Below, piece after piece: positions 16,433 to 26,400 of a DNA stretch of 64,000 nt. Where the stretch lies: assembly GCF_001544075.1 (NCBI RefSeq), contig NZ_BCNT01000007.1, positions 62,001 through 126,000 on the forward strand, read 5' to 3'. Position 1 is the stretch's first letter; every line of letters begins with the position of its first letter. Both the position numbers and the translations under genes were made by a program. The DNA is from Comamonas terrae. Its GTDB lineage: Bacteria; Pseudomonadota; Gammaproteobacteria; Burkholderiales; Burkholderiaceae_C. The notes beneath the pieces were generated by a model, which was given only the letters and a program-made list of their open reading frames with translations, was not told where the DNA came from and ran no database searches.

Positions 16433-17038
16433 ATGTCCCACACACTTTCTTTTGCCGACGGGCAGGACCGCTGCTTCTGGTGCCAGGGCTCGCCGCTGTA
16501 CGTGCACTACCACGACCATGAGTGGGGCTTTCCGGTCGCGGACGACCGGCGCCTGTTCGAGAAGCTCAGCCTCGAAGGCTTCCAGTCGGGCCTGAGCTGG
16601 TACACCATCCTGGCCAAGCGCGAGAACTTTCGCGCGGCGTTCGCCCACTTCGACTTCGACCGCGTGGCGCAGTTCGGCCAGGCCGACGTCGAGCGCCTAG
16701 TGCAGGACGCCGGCATCGTGCGCCACCGCGGCAAGATCGAGGCCGTCATCCACAATGCCCGGCGCGCGCAGGAAATGGTGGCGCAGGAGGGGTCGCTGGC
16801 CGCCTTCTTCTGGCGCTACATGCCGGGTGCGCCGTCCACGGGTGAGGCGGTTCCGGCGCAGACGGCCGAGTCGCAGGCCCTGTCCAGGGAACTGAAAAGG
16901 CGCGGCTGGAAGTTCGTCGGCCCCACCACGGTCTATGCCTTCATGCAGGCTATGGGCATGGTCAACGACCACGCGCCGGGCTGCGCGACGCGCGCCCAGG
17001 TGGAGCAGGCGCGGGCCGCATTCAATCCGCCGCGCTGA
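16433..17038 (+). CDS. tag: DNA-3-methyladenine glycosylase I
   Basis: This 201-residue repair enzyme excises 3-methyladenine from alkylated DNA. The N-terminal zinc-binding part is visible (CFWC with a downstream HDHEWG), followed by LFEKLSLEGFQSGLSWYTIL, the signature containing the substrate-binding Glu and Trp. KFVGPTTVYAFMQAMGMVND ends with the conserved catalytic-region segment. The distal His/Cys ligands occur in HAPGC. All diagnostic features of Tag are present. It stands alone between two terminators. Confidence 0.95.
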   Translation: MSHTLSFADGQDRCFWCQGSPLYVHYHDHEWGFPVADDRRLFEKLSLEGFQSGLSWYTILAKRENFRAAFAHFDFDRVAQFGQADVERLVQDAGIVRHRGKIEAVIHNARRAQEMVAQEGSLAAFFWRYMPGAPSTGEAVPAQTAESQALSRELKRRGWKFVGPTTVYAFMQAMGMVNDHAPGCATRAQVEQARAAFNPPR

Positions 17039-17049
17039 GCGAGCCGATG

Positions 17050-17081
17050 CAAAAAAGCCCCGCGCCAATGCGCGGGGCTTC
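17050..17081. terminator. Bidirectional terminator between tag and hemL
   Basis: AAGCCCCGCGC and GCGCGGGGCTT form a perfect 11-bp stem with a 4-nt loop. The A-run at 17051-17056 gives a U-run for the minus-strand hemL transcript. Confidence 0.85.
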
Positions 17082-17102
17082 GGGCTGGCCGTGGGCAGAG
17101 GC

Positions 17103-18390
<1,288 letters not shown>

Positions 18391-18407
<17 letters not shown>

Positions 18408-19359
18408 GGGAGGGCATCACAAAGCCTTCGATGGGCTTGGTGTCGGGTTCGTTGTCGGGCTCGGCCACGGCCTCCTCGGCGGGCGGCTCTTCGCCTTCCT
18501 CGGGCTGGGCCCAGAACAGGCGGTCGGGCACATAGTGGCCCATGCCGGCGCGAAAGCCGGCGTCCAGGCTGTGGTCCAGGTATTCCAGCGCTTCCAGCGT
18601 GGCCGTGCCCAGGTCGTTGCCGGTGGCGATCAGGGCCGTCAGCGCGGCCGTAAGCGTATCACCGGCGCCGGTGAAGGTGGCGTCGAACATCTCGTACTTG
18701 CTGTTGCCCAGCACGGTCTGGGCCGTGGTCAGCACGTTGTCCACGAACTGGTCGGGCAGCGGAATGCCGGTGACCAGCACATAGGGCACTTCCAGCGCTT
18801 CGGCGGCGATGGCAATGTCGCGCGCCGTGGGCGAGCGGCTGTGCTCCCAGTCCGGCAGCAGCCAGCGCCACAGCGTATTGTGGTTTCCAACCAACACCGA
18901 GGTTTGCGGCAGCACAAGTTCCTTGAACGCATCCAGGTACTCGTCCTGCTTGTCGTCGTCCCACCAGGACAGGTCGGGCATGTAGCTGACGATGGGGATG
19001 TCCGGATAGTCCGAGGAAATCTCGGCAATGGCGGCCAGGTTGCCCGGGCTGCCGACGAAGCCCACCTTGATCGCCGCCACGGGAATGTCCTCCAGCACCG
19101 CGCGGGCCTGCTCGGTCAGCGCCTCGTCGTCCAGGGCAAAATGCTCGTAGACACGCGCCGTGTCGCGAGCGTAGGCGCCCGCTACGACCGGCAGCGGATG
19201 GCCGCCGACCGAGGCAATGGTGGCGATGTCGGCCGACAGGCCGCCCGCGCCCGAGGGGTCGCTGCTGTTGAAAACCAGGACGCAGACCGGGGGCGCTTCG
19301 GCGGCCGGGGTTTCGTTGTTGCTGGGGCTGGAAGTGGAGGAGGGGGGATTCGATGCCAT
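18391..19359 (-). CDS. thiD: Hydroxymethylpyrimidine / phosphomethylpyrimidine kinase-like protein
   Basis: A 322-residue PfkB/ribokinase-fold protein of the ThiD type, which phosphorylates HMP for thiamine synthesis. It shows [20 protein letters not shown] (N-terminal G-rich substrate loop), [13 protein letters not shown], and the anion-hole motif [17 protein letters not shown] that ends with the catalytic Asp. It is longer than classic ThiD (about 265 residues) because of a Ser/Pro/Glu-rich N-terminal tail and an acidic C-terminal tail rich in Glu, Pro and Asp. The [12 protein letters not shown] variant (SDPSGGAG in E. coli) and tails fit the betaproteobacterial form. Co-transcribed with hemL. 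Confidence 0.85.
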
Positions 19360-19453
19360 GGCGCACCCCAGTTTGCACCCGGGAATGCAAGGGTGAGGGC
19401 CGGGGTAATGACTAGATACAATCGTTGCATTCTATGTGAAGGCCCTTTAAGCT

Positions 19454-19627
19454 GTGACCGACCCTAAAACTTGGATGTGTTTGACCTGCGGATGGATCTA
19501 TGACGAGGCGCAAGGCTGCCCCGAACATGGCATTGCGCCGAATACACGCTGGGAGGATGTGCCGATGAACTGGACATGCCCCGAATGCGGCGCCCGCAAA
19601 GACGATTTCGAGATGGTGGAGATCTAA
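19454..19627 (+). CDS. rubA: Rubredoxin
   Basis: A 57-residue iron protein that carries one electron. The two iron-binding knuckles are CLTCGW and CPECGA, with WEDVPMNWTCPECG and KDDFEMVEI typical of rubredoxins. The GTG at 19454 is the likely start; CTTTAAG upstream is a poor ribosome site, so expression may be low or the start slightly different. The gene is divergent from thiD and lies 75 nt before pilG, an arrangement also known in related betaproteobacteria, though no functional link with the Pil-Chp genes is known. Confidence 0.9.
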   Translation: MTDPKTWMCLTCGWIYDEAQGCPEHGIAPNTRWEDVPMNWTCPECGARKDDFEMVEI

Positions 19628-19702
19628 GAGCGCACTGCTCTGAAAACCGAGTGCGGGATGAACCTGCACCGAAAAAATGGCAATCCTGGGAGGGACTTCA
19701 CT

Positions 19703-20101
19703 GTGACGACATCCGACACGCCCCTGCGCGTGCTGGTGGTGGACGACAGCAACACCATCCGCCGCAGCGCCGAGATTTTTCTCAAGCAAGGCGGTTACGA
19801 AGTGTTGCTGGCCGACGATGGCTTCGATGCCTTGTCCAAGGTCAACGACTATCAGCCGCAGCTCATTTTCTGCGACATTCTGATGCCCAAGCTCGACGGC
19901 TATCAGACCTGCGCCATCATCAAGCGCAACGCTCGCTTCTCCAATACCCCGGTGGTCATGCTTTCCTCCAAGGACGGCGTGTTCGACAAGGCACGCGGCC
20001 GCATGGTCGGCTGCCAGGACTACCTCACCAAACCCTTTACCAAAGACCAATTGCTGCAGGCCGTGGTGCAGTTCGGCAGGCAGGCTGTAGGAGCAGCGTG
20101 A
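19703..20101 (+). CDS. pilG: Twitching-motility response regulator PilG
   Basis: A 132-residue single-domain CheY-like receiver. VLVVDDSNTIRR holds the acidic pocket, IFCDILMPKLDGYQ the phosphoacceptor Asp, VVMLSSKDG the Thr/Ser switch position and DYLTKPFTKDQLL the conserved Lys. In the Pil-Chp system PilG drives type IV pilus extension and cAMP signalling. The GTG at 19703 is preferred over the ATG at 19658 because GGGAGGGA lies about 8 nt upstream and family members begin just before the receiver. Its stop overlaps the pilH start by one base. Confidence 0.92.
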   Translation: MTTSDTPLRVLVVDDSNTIRRSAEIFLKQGGYEVLLADDGFDALSKVNDYQPQLIFCDILMPKLDGYQTCAIIKRNARFSNTPVVMLSSKDGVFDKARGRMVGCQDYLTKPFTKDQLLQAVVQFGRQAVGAA

Positions 20102-20466
20102 TGACTATTCAAAAGGTGCTGGTCGTGGACGATTCCAAGACCGAACTGATGTATCTGACGGATCTGCTGCAGAAGCAGGGCCTGAAGGTGCGCACGGCGG
20201 AAAACGGCGACGAGGCCATGCAGCGGCTGGCCGAGGACAAGCCGGACCTGATCCTGATGGACGTGGTCATGCCCGGGCAGAACGGCTTCCAGCTCACGCG
20301 CGCCATCTCCCGCGATCCCCTGTATGCCGACGTGCCCATCATCATGTGCACGAGCAAGAACCAGGAGACCGATCGCGTCTGGGGCATGCGCCAGGGCGCC
20401 AAGGCCTATATCACCAAGCCCGTGGATGCAGCCGAGCTGCAAGCCAAGATCGCGGCGCTGAACTGA
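20101..20466 (+). CDS. pilH: Twitching-motility response regulator PilH
   Basis: A 121-residue CheY-like receiver: KVLVVDDSKTELMYL (acidic pocket), LILMDVVMPGQNGFQLTR (phosphoacceptor Asp), IIMCTSKNQETDR (Thr/Ser switch) and AYITKPVDAAELQ (conserved Lys). The GMRQGAKAYITKPV segment is distinctive for PilH. It is the second output regulator of the Pil-Chp pathway, usually a phosphate sink or retraction regulator. Its ATG overlaps the TGA of pilG, indicating tight coupling. Confidence 0.92.
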   Translation: MTIQKVLVVDDSKTELMYLTDLLQKQGLKVRTAENGDEAMQRLAEDKPDLILMDVVMPGQNGFQLTRAISRDPLYADVPIIMCTSKNQETDRVWGMRQGAKAYITKPVDAAELQAKIAALN

Positions 20467-20479
20467 GGCGGTCGCTGCC

Positions 20480-21007
20480 ATGGCGAACCGCGAAGCCCTC
20501 CGAGATCTCCAATCCCGTCTGGCCGGCCGTTTGCAGGCAGCGCGCAGCGAAGGCGTCACCGTGGCGGCCTGGCTCGCGGTGCAGGCGGGCGGGCGCGACT
20601 ATCTGCTGCCCCTGAGCCAGGCCGGGGAGATCTTTCCCTGGACCGGCGTGCAGCCCGTTCCCTATACGCAGCCCTGGTTCCTGGGCATTGCCAACCTGCG
20701 CGGCACCCTGGCCGGCGTGGTCGATCTCGCGCAGATGCTCGGCCATGGAGAGGGCCGCAGCGAGCAGGCGCTGGCCGAGGCCAGCCTGCTGGCATTCAAT
20801 CCTTCACTGGAAGTGAACGCGGCCCTGCTGGTCGACCGCCTGCAGGGCCTGCGCGCTGCCGACGCCTTCGTGCACAACGAGGCTGCGCCGCCGCGCTCGC
20901 CCACGTTTTTCGGACCCGTCCACATCGATAGCGCAGGCCGCCGCTGGCAAGAGCTGCAGCTGCAGCGCCTGTCGCAAACCACCAAGTTTTTGAGCATTCG
21001 TGCTTGA
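20480..21007 (+). CDS. pilI: CheW-like coupling protein PilI
   Basis: A 175-residue CheW-domain protein that couples the receptor PilJ to the kinase. The N-terminal helix is followed by the CheW beta barrel: YLLPLSQAGEIFPW, VPYTQPWFLGIANLRGTLAG (the G-x-x-N-x-R-G core) and VVDLAQMLGHGEG. The C-terminal region contains LLVDRLQGLR. The gene begins 13 nt after pilH; its stop overlaps the region just before pilJ. Confidence 0.92.
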   Translation: MANREALRDLQSRLAGRLQAARSEGVTVAAWLAVQAGGRDYLLPLSQAGEIFPWTGVQPVPYTQPWFLGIANLRGTLAGVVDLAQMLGHGEGRSEQALAEASLLAFNPSLEVNAALLVDRLQGLRAADAFVHNEAAPPRSPTFFGPVHIDSAGRRWQELQLQRLSQTTKFLSIRA

Positions 21008-21027
21008 GCGTTTCTGGATACAGCGCC

Positions 21028-23289
21028 ATGTCTTTAGCCCAACGATTCACCCAGTGGTTCCAACGCCGGCCCGCCGAGCCTGCAGCCAGCGCAGGCAACA
21101 GCATGCTGGGCGACACCGTCGACCAGGATATGTATGCGCTCGACGGCTCGCTCAACAGCGTGCAGGGCGACCCGCTGGCAGGCCGCAGCGATGCTGACGC
21201 CGATGCGCTGCCGGTGGACGAGCTGGTGAGCCTGCCCGTGCTGGGCAAGGCGCCGGTGACCCGGCATCAGCGCACGCTGTTCACCATGCTGGGCATCGCG
21301 GTGCTGGTGCTGGTGGTCCTGGCGGCCTGGATGCTGCGCACGGCCAACAACTCCAACCAGCAGCTGGCCGCGACCGGCCAGGCGCTGATGCAGTCGCAGC
21401 GGCTGGCCAAGTCGGTCTCGCAGGCCATGACCGGTGCGCCCGCGGCCTTCGTGGACGTGAAGGACAGCGCCGGCGTGCTGGCGCGCAACGTGCGCGCCCT
21501 GGCTTCGGGCGATGCCGACATGGGTGTCAACGCCTTGGGCGGCGAGCAACTGCAGGCCGATGTGGCGGCCATCGTGCCGCTGATGGAGCGTGCCGAGAAA
21601 AGCGCTGCTCTCATCATGGGCCAGCAGAAGGTGCTGACGCAGGTGGGGGATGCGCTGCGCACCGTGAACCGCCAGTCCTCGGACCTGCTGGAAATCGCCG
21701 AAACCATTGCATCGCTCAAGCTGCAGCAGGGCGCGGGCGCCGCCGAGATCGCGGCCTCGGGCCAACTGGTGATGCTGACCCAGCGTATCGGCAAGTCGGC
21801 CAACGAATTCCAGACCCTGGAAGGCGTGAGCCCCGAGGCCGTGTTCCTGCTGGGCAAGGACTTGAACTCGTTCAAGGAAATCGCCGAAGGCCTGCTCAAT
21901 GGCAGCACCGAGCTGCGCCTGGCGCCCACGCGCGACGCACAGACCCGCGAGCAGCTGGAAACGCTGATCAAGCAGTACGACGCCACGCGCACGCAGGCCA
22001 GCGCCATCCTGGGCAATCTGCAGGGCCTGGTGTCGGCCCGCGAAGCGCAGACCGTCATCAACGCTGACAGCGAGCCGCTGCGCCGCCAGCTCGAAGCGCT
22101 GCAGAGCGCGCTGCAGGGCAACTCGGGCGCCGGCCCGCTGCAGCTCGCTGCGCTGGCCCTGGCCATCGTGGTGGCGCTGCTGTGCGGTATCGGCATCTCC
22201 CGCGTGCAGCTGCTCGACAGCCGGGCGCGCCAGCAGCTGGCCGAACGCCACCAGCAGGATGCCCGCCTGCAGGAGCAGGAAGCCAAGCGCATCAACGACG
22301 CCAACCAGGCGGCCATCTTGCGCCTGATGAACGAGCTGCAATCGGTGGCCGAGGGCGATCTGACTCAGGAAGCCACGGTGACCGAGGACATCACCGGCGC
22401 CATCGCCGACTCGGTGAACTACACGGTGGAAGAGCTGCGCGCGCTGGTGGGCAGCGTGCAGAACACGGCCACGCGCGTGGCCCAGACCACGGCCCAGGTG
22501 GACGCCAACTCCACCGAGCTGCTGGCCGCCTCCAACGAACAGCTGCGCGAGATCCGCGAAACCGGCAAGTCGGTGCTGGACATGGCCGGCCGCATCAACC
22601 AGGTCTCGACGCAGGCCCAGGAATCCGCCCAGGTGGCGCGCCAGTCGCTGCAGGCGGCGGACTCGGGCCTGAAGGCCGTGCAGAACGCCATCGGCGGCAT
22701 GAACTCGATCCGCGACCAGATCCAGGACACCTCCAAGCGCATCAAGCGCCTGGGCGAATCCTCGCAGGAGATCGGCGAAATCACGGAGCTGATCTCGGAC
22801 ATTACCGAGCAGACCAACGTGCTGGCCCTGAATGCCGCCATCCAGGCCGCGTCGGCCGGTGAAGCCGGGCGCGGCTTCTCTGTGGTGGCCGAGGAGGTGC
22901 AGCGCCTGGCCGAGCGCTCGGCCGACGCCACGCGCCAGATTGCGGCGCTGGTGAAGGCGATTCAGACCGATACCCAGGATGCCGTGGCCGCCATGGAGCG
23001 CTCCACCCAGGGCGTGGTCGAAGGCGCGCGACTGTCCGACTCGGCCGGTACGGCACTGACCGAAATCGATAGCGTGTCCCGGCGCCTGGCCGAGCTGATC
23101 GAGCAGATTTCGTCCTCGACTTCGCGCGAAGCCGCGCTGGCCAACGTGGTGGCCGAAAGCATCCAGCACATTTTCGCGGTGACCGAGCAGACCGGCGAGG
23201 GGACGCGGGTCACGGCCCAGCAGGTGCGCGAGCTGTCGCACATGGCCGAGGAACTGCGCCAGTCGGTGGCCCGATTCAAGATTGCGTAG
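21028..23289 (+). CDS. pilJ: Pil-Chp methyl-accepting chemotaxis protein PilJ
   Basis: A 753-residue receptor. A hydrophobic segment at about residues 87-110 (LGIAVLVLVVLAAWML) and another at about 375-393 bracket a helical periplasmic sensor region with two PilJ-type repeats (QSQRLAKSVSQAM and LTQRIGKSANEF). After the HAMP-like stretch comes the cytoplasmic signalling coiled coil with the hairpin tip EQTNVLALNAAIQAASAGEA and GFSVVAEEVQRLAERS. It senses surface contact or pilin state and controls ChpA. ATG 21028 is chosen over a TTG at 21004 that lies inside the pilI overlap. Confidence 0.93.
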   Translation: MSLAQRFTQWFQRRPAEPAASAGNSMLGDTVDQDMYALDGSLNSVQGDPLAGRSDADADALPVDELVSLPVLGKAPVTRHQRTLFTMLGIAVLVLVVLAAWMLRTANNSNQQLAATGQALMQSQRLAKSVSQAMTGAPAAFVDVKDSAGVLARNVRALASGDADMGVNALGGEQLQADVAAIVPLMERAEKSAALIMGQQKVLTQVGDALRTVNRQSSDLLEIAETIASLKLQQGAGAAEIAASGQLVMLTQRIGKSANEFQTLEGVSPEAVFLLGKDLNSFKEIAEGLLNGSTELRLAPTRDAQTREQLETLIKQYDATRTQASAILGNLQGLVSAREAQTVINADSEPLRRQLEALQSALQGNSGAGPLQLAALALAIVVALLCGIGISRVQLLDSRARQQLAERHQQDARLQEQEAKRINDANQAAILRLMNELQSVAEGDLTQEATVTEDITGAIADSVNYTVEELRALVGSVQNTATRVAQTTAQVDANSTELLAASNEQLREIRETGKSVLDMAGRINQVSTQAQESAQVARQSLQAADSGLKAVQNAIGGMNSIRDQIQDTSKRIKRLGESSQEIGEITELISDITEQTNVLALNAAIQAASAGEAGRGFSVVAEEVQRLAERSADATRQIAALVKAIQTDTQDAVAAMERSTQGVVEGARLSDSAGTALTEIDSVSRRLAELIEQISSSTSREAALANVVAESIQHIFAVTEQTGEGTRVTAQQVRELSHMAEELRQSVARFKIA

Positions 23290-23296
23290 ATAACGC

Positions 23297-23340
23297 TCCC
23301 CCCTGAGCCGCTGCGCGGCTTCCCCCGGAGGGGGACGACG
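23297..23340. repeat. GAGCCGC-hairpin intergenic repeat, copy 3
   Basis: CTCCCCCCTGAGCCGCTGCG and CGGCTTCCCCCGGAGGGGGA follow the pilJ stop. Hairpin AGCCGC/GCGGCT at 23306-23320. It interrupts the pil-chp operon between pilJ and chpA. Confidence 0.7.
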
Positions 23341-23462
23341 CCATCGGCTAGGCGCCCCCGCCGCGAGGCGGCTCTTGCTCGGCGTCCCTGGCGTGGGGTG
23401 TGCGGCGTGCGGGCAGCTTGGATAACTGAACACGGACTCCTGAGGGGTCAAGGAAATTGAGC

Positions 23463-26400
23463 ATGTCAGTGGTTGACGATTCGCCAACACGCGCAGCGGG
23501 GCTTGCACATGGCGAGCAGGACCTCGGGCCCCTGGCCTGGGTGCTGGACGAGCTGCGCAAGTCGCTTGATGCCGCCACCAAGGCCGTGGGCCGCTTCGTG
23601 CGCGACGCGGATGCCGCGCGCGTCGAGGATCTCGAATCGCTGGACACCTCGTCGCTGCGCATTGCGCGCCAGCAGCTGCACCAGGCCTGCGGCGCCCTGG
23701 ACATGGTGGGGCTGACGGCGCCGGCGCTGGTGCTGCGCGGCATGGAGGCGGCCGTGAACCGCTTCGTGCAGCGCCCCGAACTGTGCACCAACGAGGCGGC
23801 CTCCACGCTGGAGCGCACGCATTTCGCGCTGATGGAGTTCCTGGAGGCCATGCTGGCCGGCAAGAGCGTCTCGGCCGTGGCCCTTTTTCCGCAGTACCGG
23901 GACATCCAGGCACTGGCCGGCAGCGACAAGGTGCATCCGGCCGACCTGTGGCCGCCCGAGCGCCGTGCGCGCGAACCGCAATGGGGATCTCCCCAGCCCG
24001 AGCCGCTCGCCTACGGCCCGGCCGCGCGCGCCATGCTCGACGGCGTGGTGCTGCGCCTGGTCAAGAGCGACGACCGCGAAGCCGCCGCGCAGATGCGCGA
24101 GCTGTGCCTGCGCTTTGCCGCAGGCCAGCCCCAGGACGTGGCGGCCCGCAGCTTCTGGAAGATTGCGGCCGGCTTCTTCGATGCCCTGGCGCAGGGCATG
24201 CTCGTGCCCGACCTTTATGTCAAGCGCATGGCTTCGCGCGTGCTCATGCAGTATGCGGCCATGGCCAAGGGCGACAGCGTGCCGCCGGCGCGCCTGCTGC
24301 AGGACCTGATGTTTTTCTGCGCCCAGGCCAGGCCGCGCGAGCGCGCAGGCGCGGCGCTGCAGGCCGTGCAAAGCGCCTACGCGATGGAGGCCATGCCGCT
24401 GGTGGACTACCAGGTGGCGCGCTTTGGCCGCTATGACCCCGCGGTACTGGTGCAGGCGCGCAAGCGCATCGCGGCCGCTGCGGAAACCTGGTCGGCCCTG
24501 GCCGGCGGGGACAAGAGCAAGATCCGGCCCATGGCCGAGCAGTTCGGCCAGGTGGCAGAGTCGCTGGTCAAGCTGCAGCCCGGCAGCCATGGGCTGGCGC
24601 GCGTGCTGATCCGCGTGGCCGAGACCGTGGAGCGCATCGGCCAGCCGCCGCCGCCGGAGCTGGCCATGGAAGTGGCCACGGCCGTGCTCTATCTGCAGGC
24701 CTCGTTCGCCACGCCCGACCGGGATGACGAGGAGCTGGCCTTCCAGTCCGCCAGCCTGCTGCAGCGGCTGGAGTCGGCCCTGCAGGGCGCGCAGGCCCAG
24801 CCGCTGGAGCCCTGGATGGAAGAGCTGTACCGCCAGGCCAGCGACCACCAGACCATGGGTTCCGTGGTGGGCGAGCTGCGTGCCACCATGGCCGAAGCCG
24901 AAAAAAACCTGGACCAGTATTTCCGCAACCCGCAGGACGCGGGCGTGCTGTCGGCCGTGCCGGGGCAGATGCTGCAGATGCGCGGCGTGCTGTCGGTGCT
25001 GGGGTTCGAGCAGGCCGCCCTGGCCATGCAGCGCATGCGCGACACCGTGGAGCACCTGATCCTGGGCGAAATCGCCGAGGACGGTCGCGCCCGCGTGTTC
25101 GAGAAGCTGGGCAACAGCCTGGGCGCCATGGGCTTTCTGATCGACATGCTCAGCTACCAGCGCAACATGGCGCGCAAGCTGTTCGTGTACGACGAGGCCG
25201 AGGGTGAGCTGCGCTTCGTCCTGGGCCGGCGCCAGCGCGGCGACAAGGAGGCCGCACCGGCGCAGGCCGCGGCGGCAGATCCGTCCGCGCATGCCGAAGT
25301 CGCTGCGTTGCCCGTTTCCGAGCCGGTCCAGCCGCCGCTGGCGCCGGCCGCGCTGTCCGTGCCGGAGCCGGTCTCGGCTGCTGTGCAACCGGCCGGGGTG
25401 CCCGTGCCCGATGCCGTGGCGCCACTGGGCGCGCAGGTGGGGGTGCCTTCGCTGGACATGGCCCTGGATCTGCCTTCGCTGGAACTGGACGTGCCCGGGC
25501 CGGCGGCCGAAGAGCCTACGCCCGCGCCGGTGGCCGAAGCCGTTGAGCTGTCGGCCGACGAACTCGACGGCGACGACGAGCTGCTGGCCATCTTCCTCGA
25601 GGAAGCACGCGAAGTGGTGGCCACGGGCCTGCAGTCGCTGCATGCGCTGGCCGAGGAGCCTGGCAATCTCAGCGAACAGACCACGTTGCGCCGCGCCTTC
25701 CATACGCTCAAGGGCAGCTCGCGCATGGTGGGGCTGGACGAATTCGGCGAGGCCGGCTGGGCGATGGAGCAGATGCTCAATGCCTGGCTGGCCGAGCAAA
25801 AGCCCATGCCCGCGCCCATGCAGGCCCTGTCCGCCGACGCGCTCAAGGCCTTCGGCGCCTGGGCCCAGGACCTGGAGTCACACCGGGCGCAGGCCTGGTC
25901 CGCCACGCCGTTCCGCGCGGCGGCGGATGCCATGCGTTTGAACGGCGAGCGCGCCGAGGTCGCACTGGTGCCGCGCCGCGGCCGCGGGTCCGCCGACGAG
26001 CAGCTGGTTGCGTCCGCAGACCCGGCTGTCGAGCCGGTCGATGCCGCGCCCGCGGCCGAAGCCCTTTCTGCCATGCCCCAGCTGGAGCTGGAGCCGGGGC
26101 TTTCCGCCCACGAGCTGCTGGCGCAGACCGAGCCCCTCCTGTCTGCCCAGGCCGGCGTGGCCGCCGAGCCGGCCGAGCCTCAAGCTCTGGCCGCCCCCGC
26201 AGAAGAGACGGTCTGGCCTTTCGATCTGCTGGAGCAGACGGCTGCCGAATCCTCCGCCGTACAGGCGCTGGAGCCGGCGCTCGACGATGCGGCTGCGGAG
26301 ATCCCGCCGGCCGAACCGCAGGCAGTGCAGGAAATCGATTTCTCCGCCTTCGAGGCGGCCATGCGCGACAGCGAGCTGGCTGCGTTCGAGGCACAGGAGC

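Noticed and set aside
21034..23913. Open frame of 959 codons antisense to pilJ
   Set aside because: Shadow of pilJ; no recognisable protein features.
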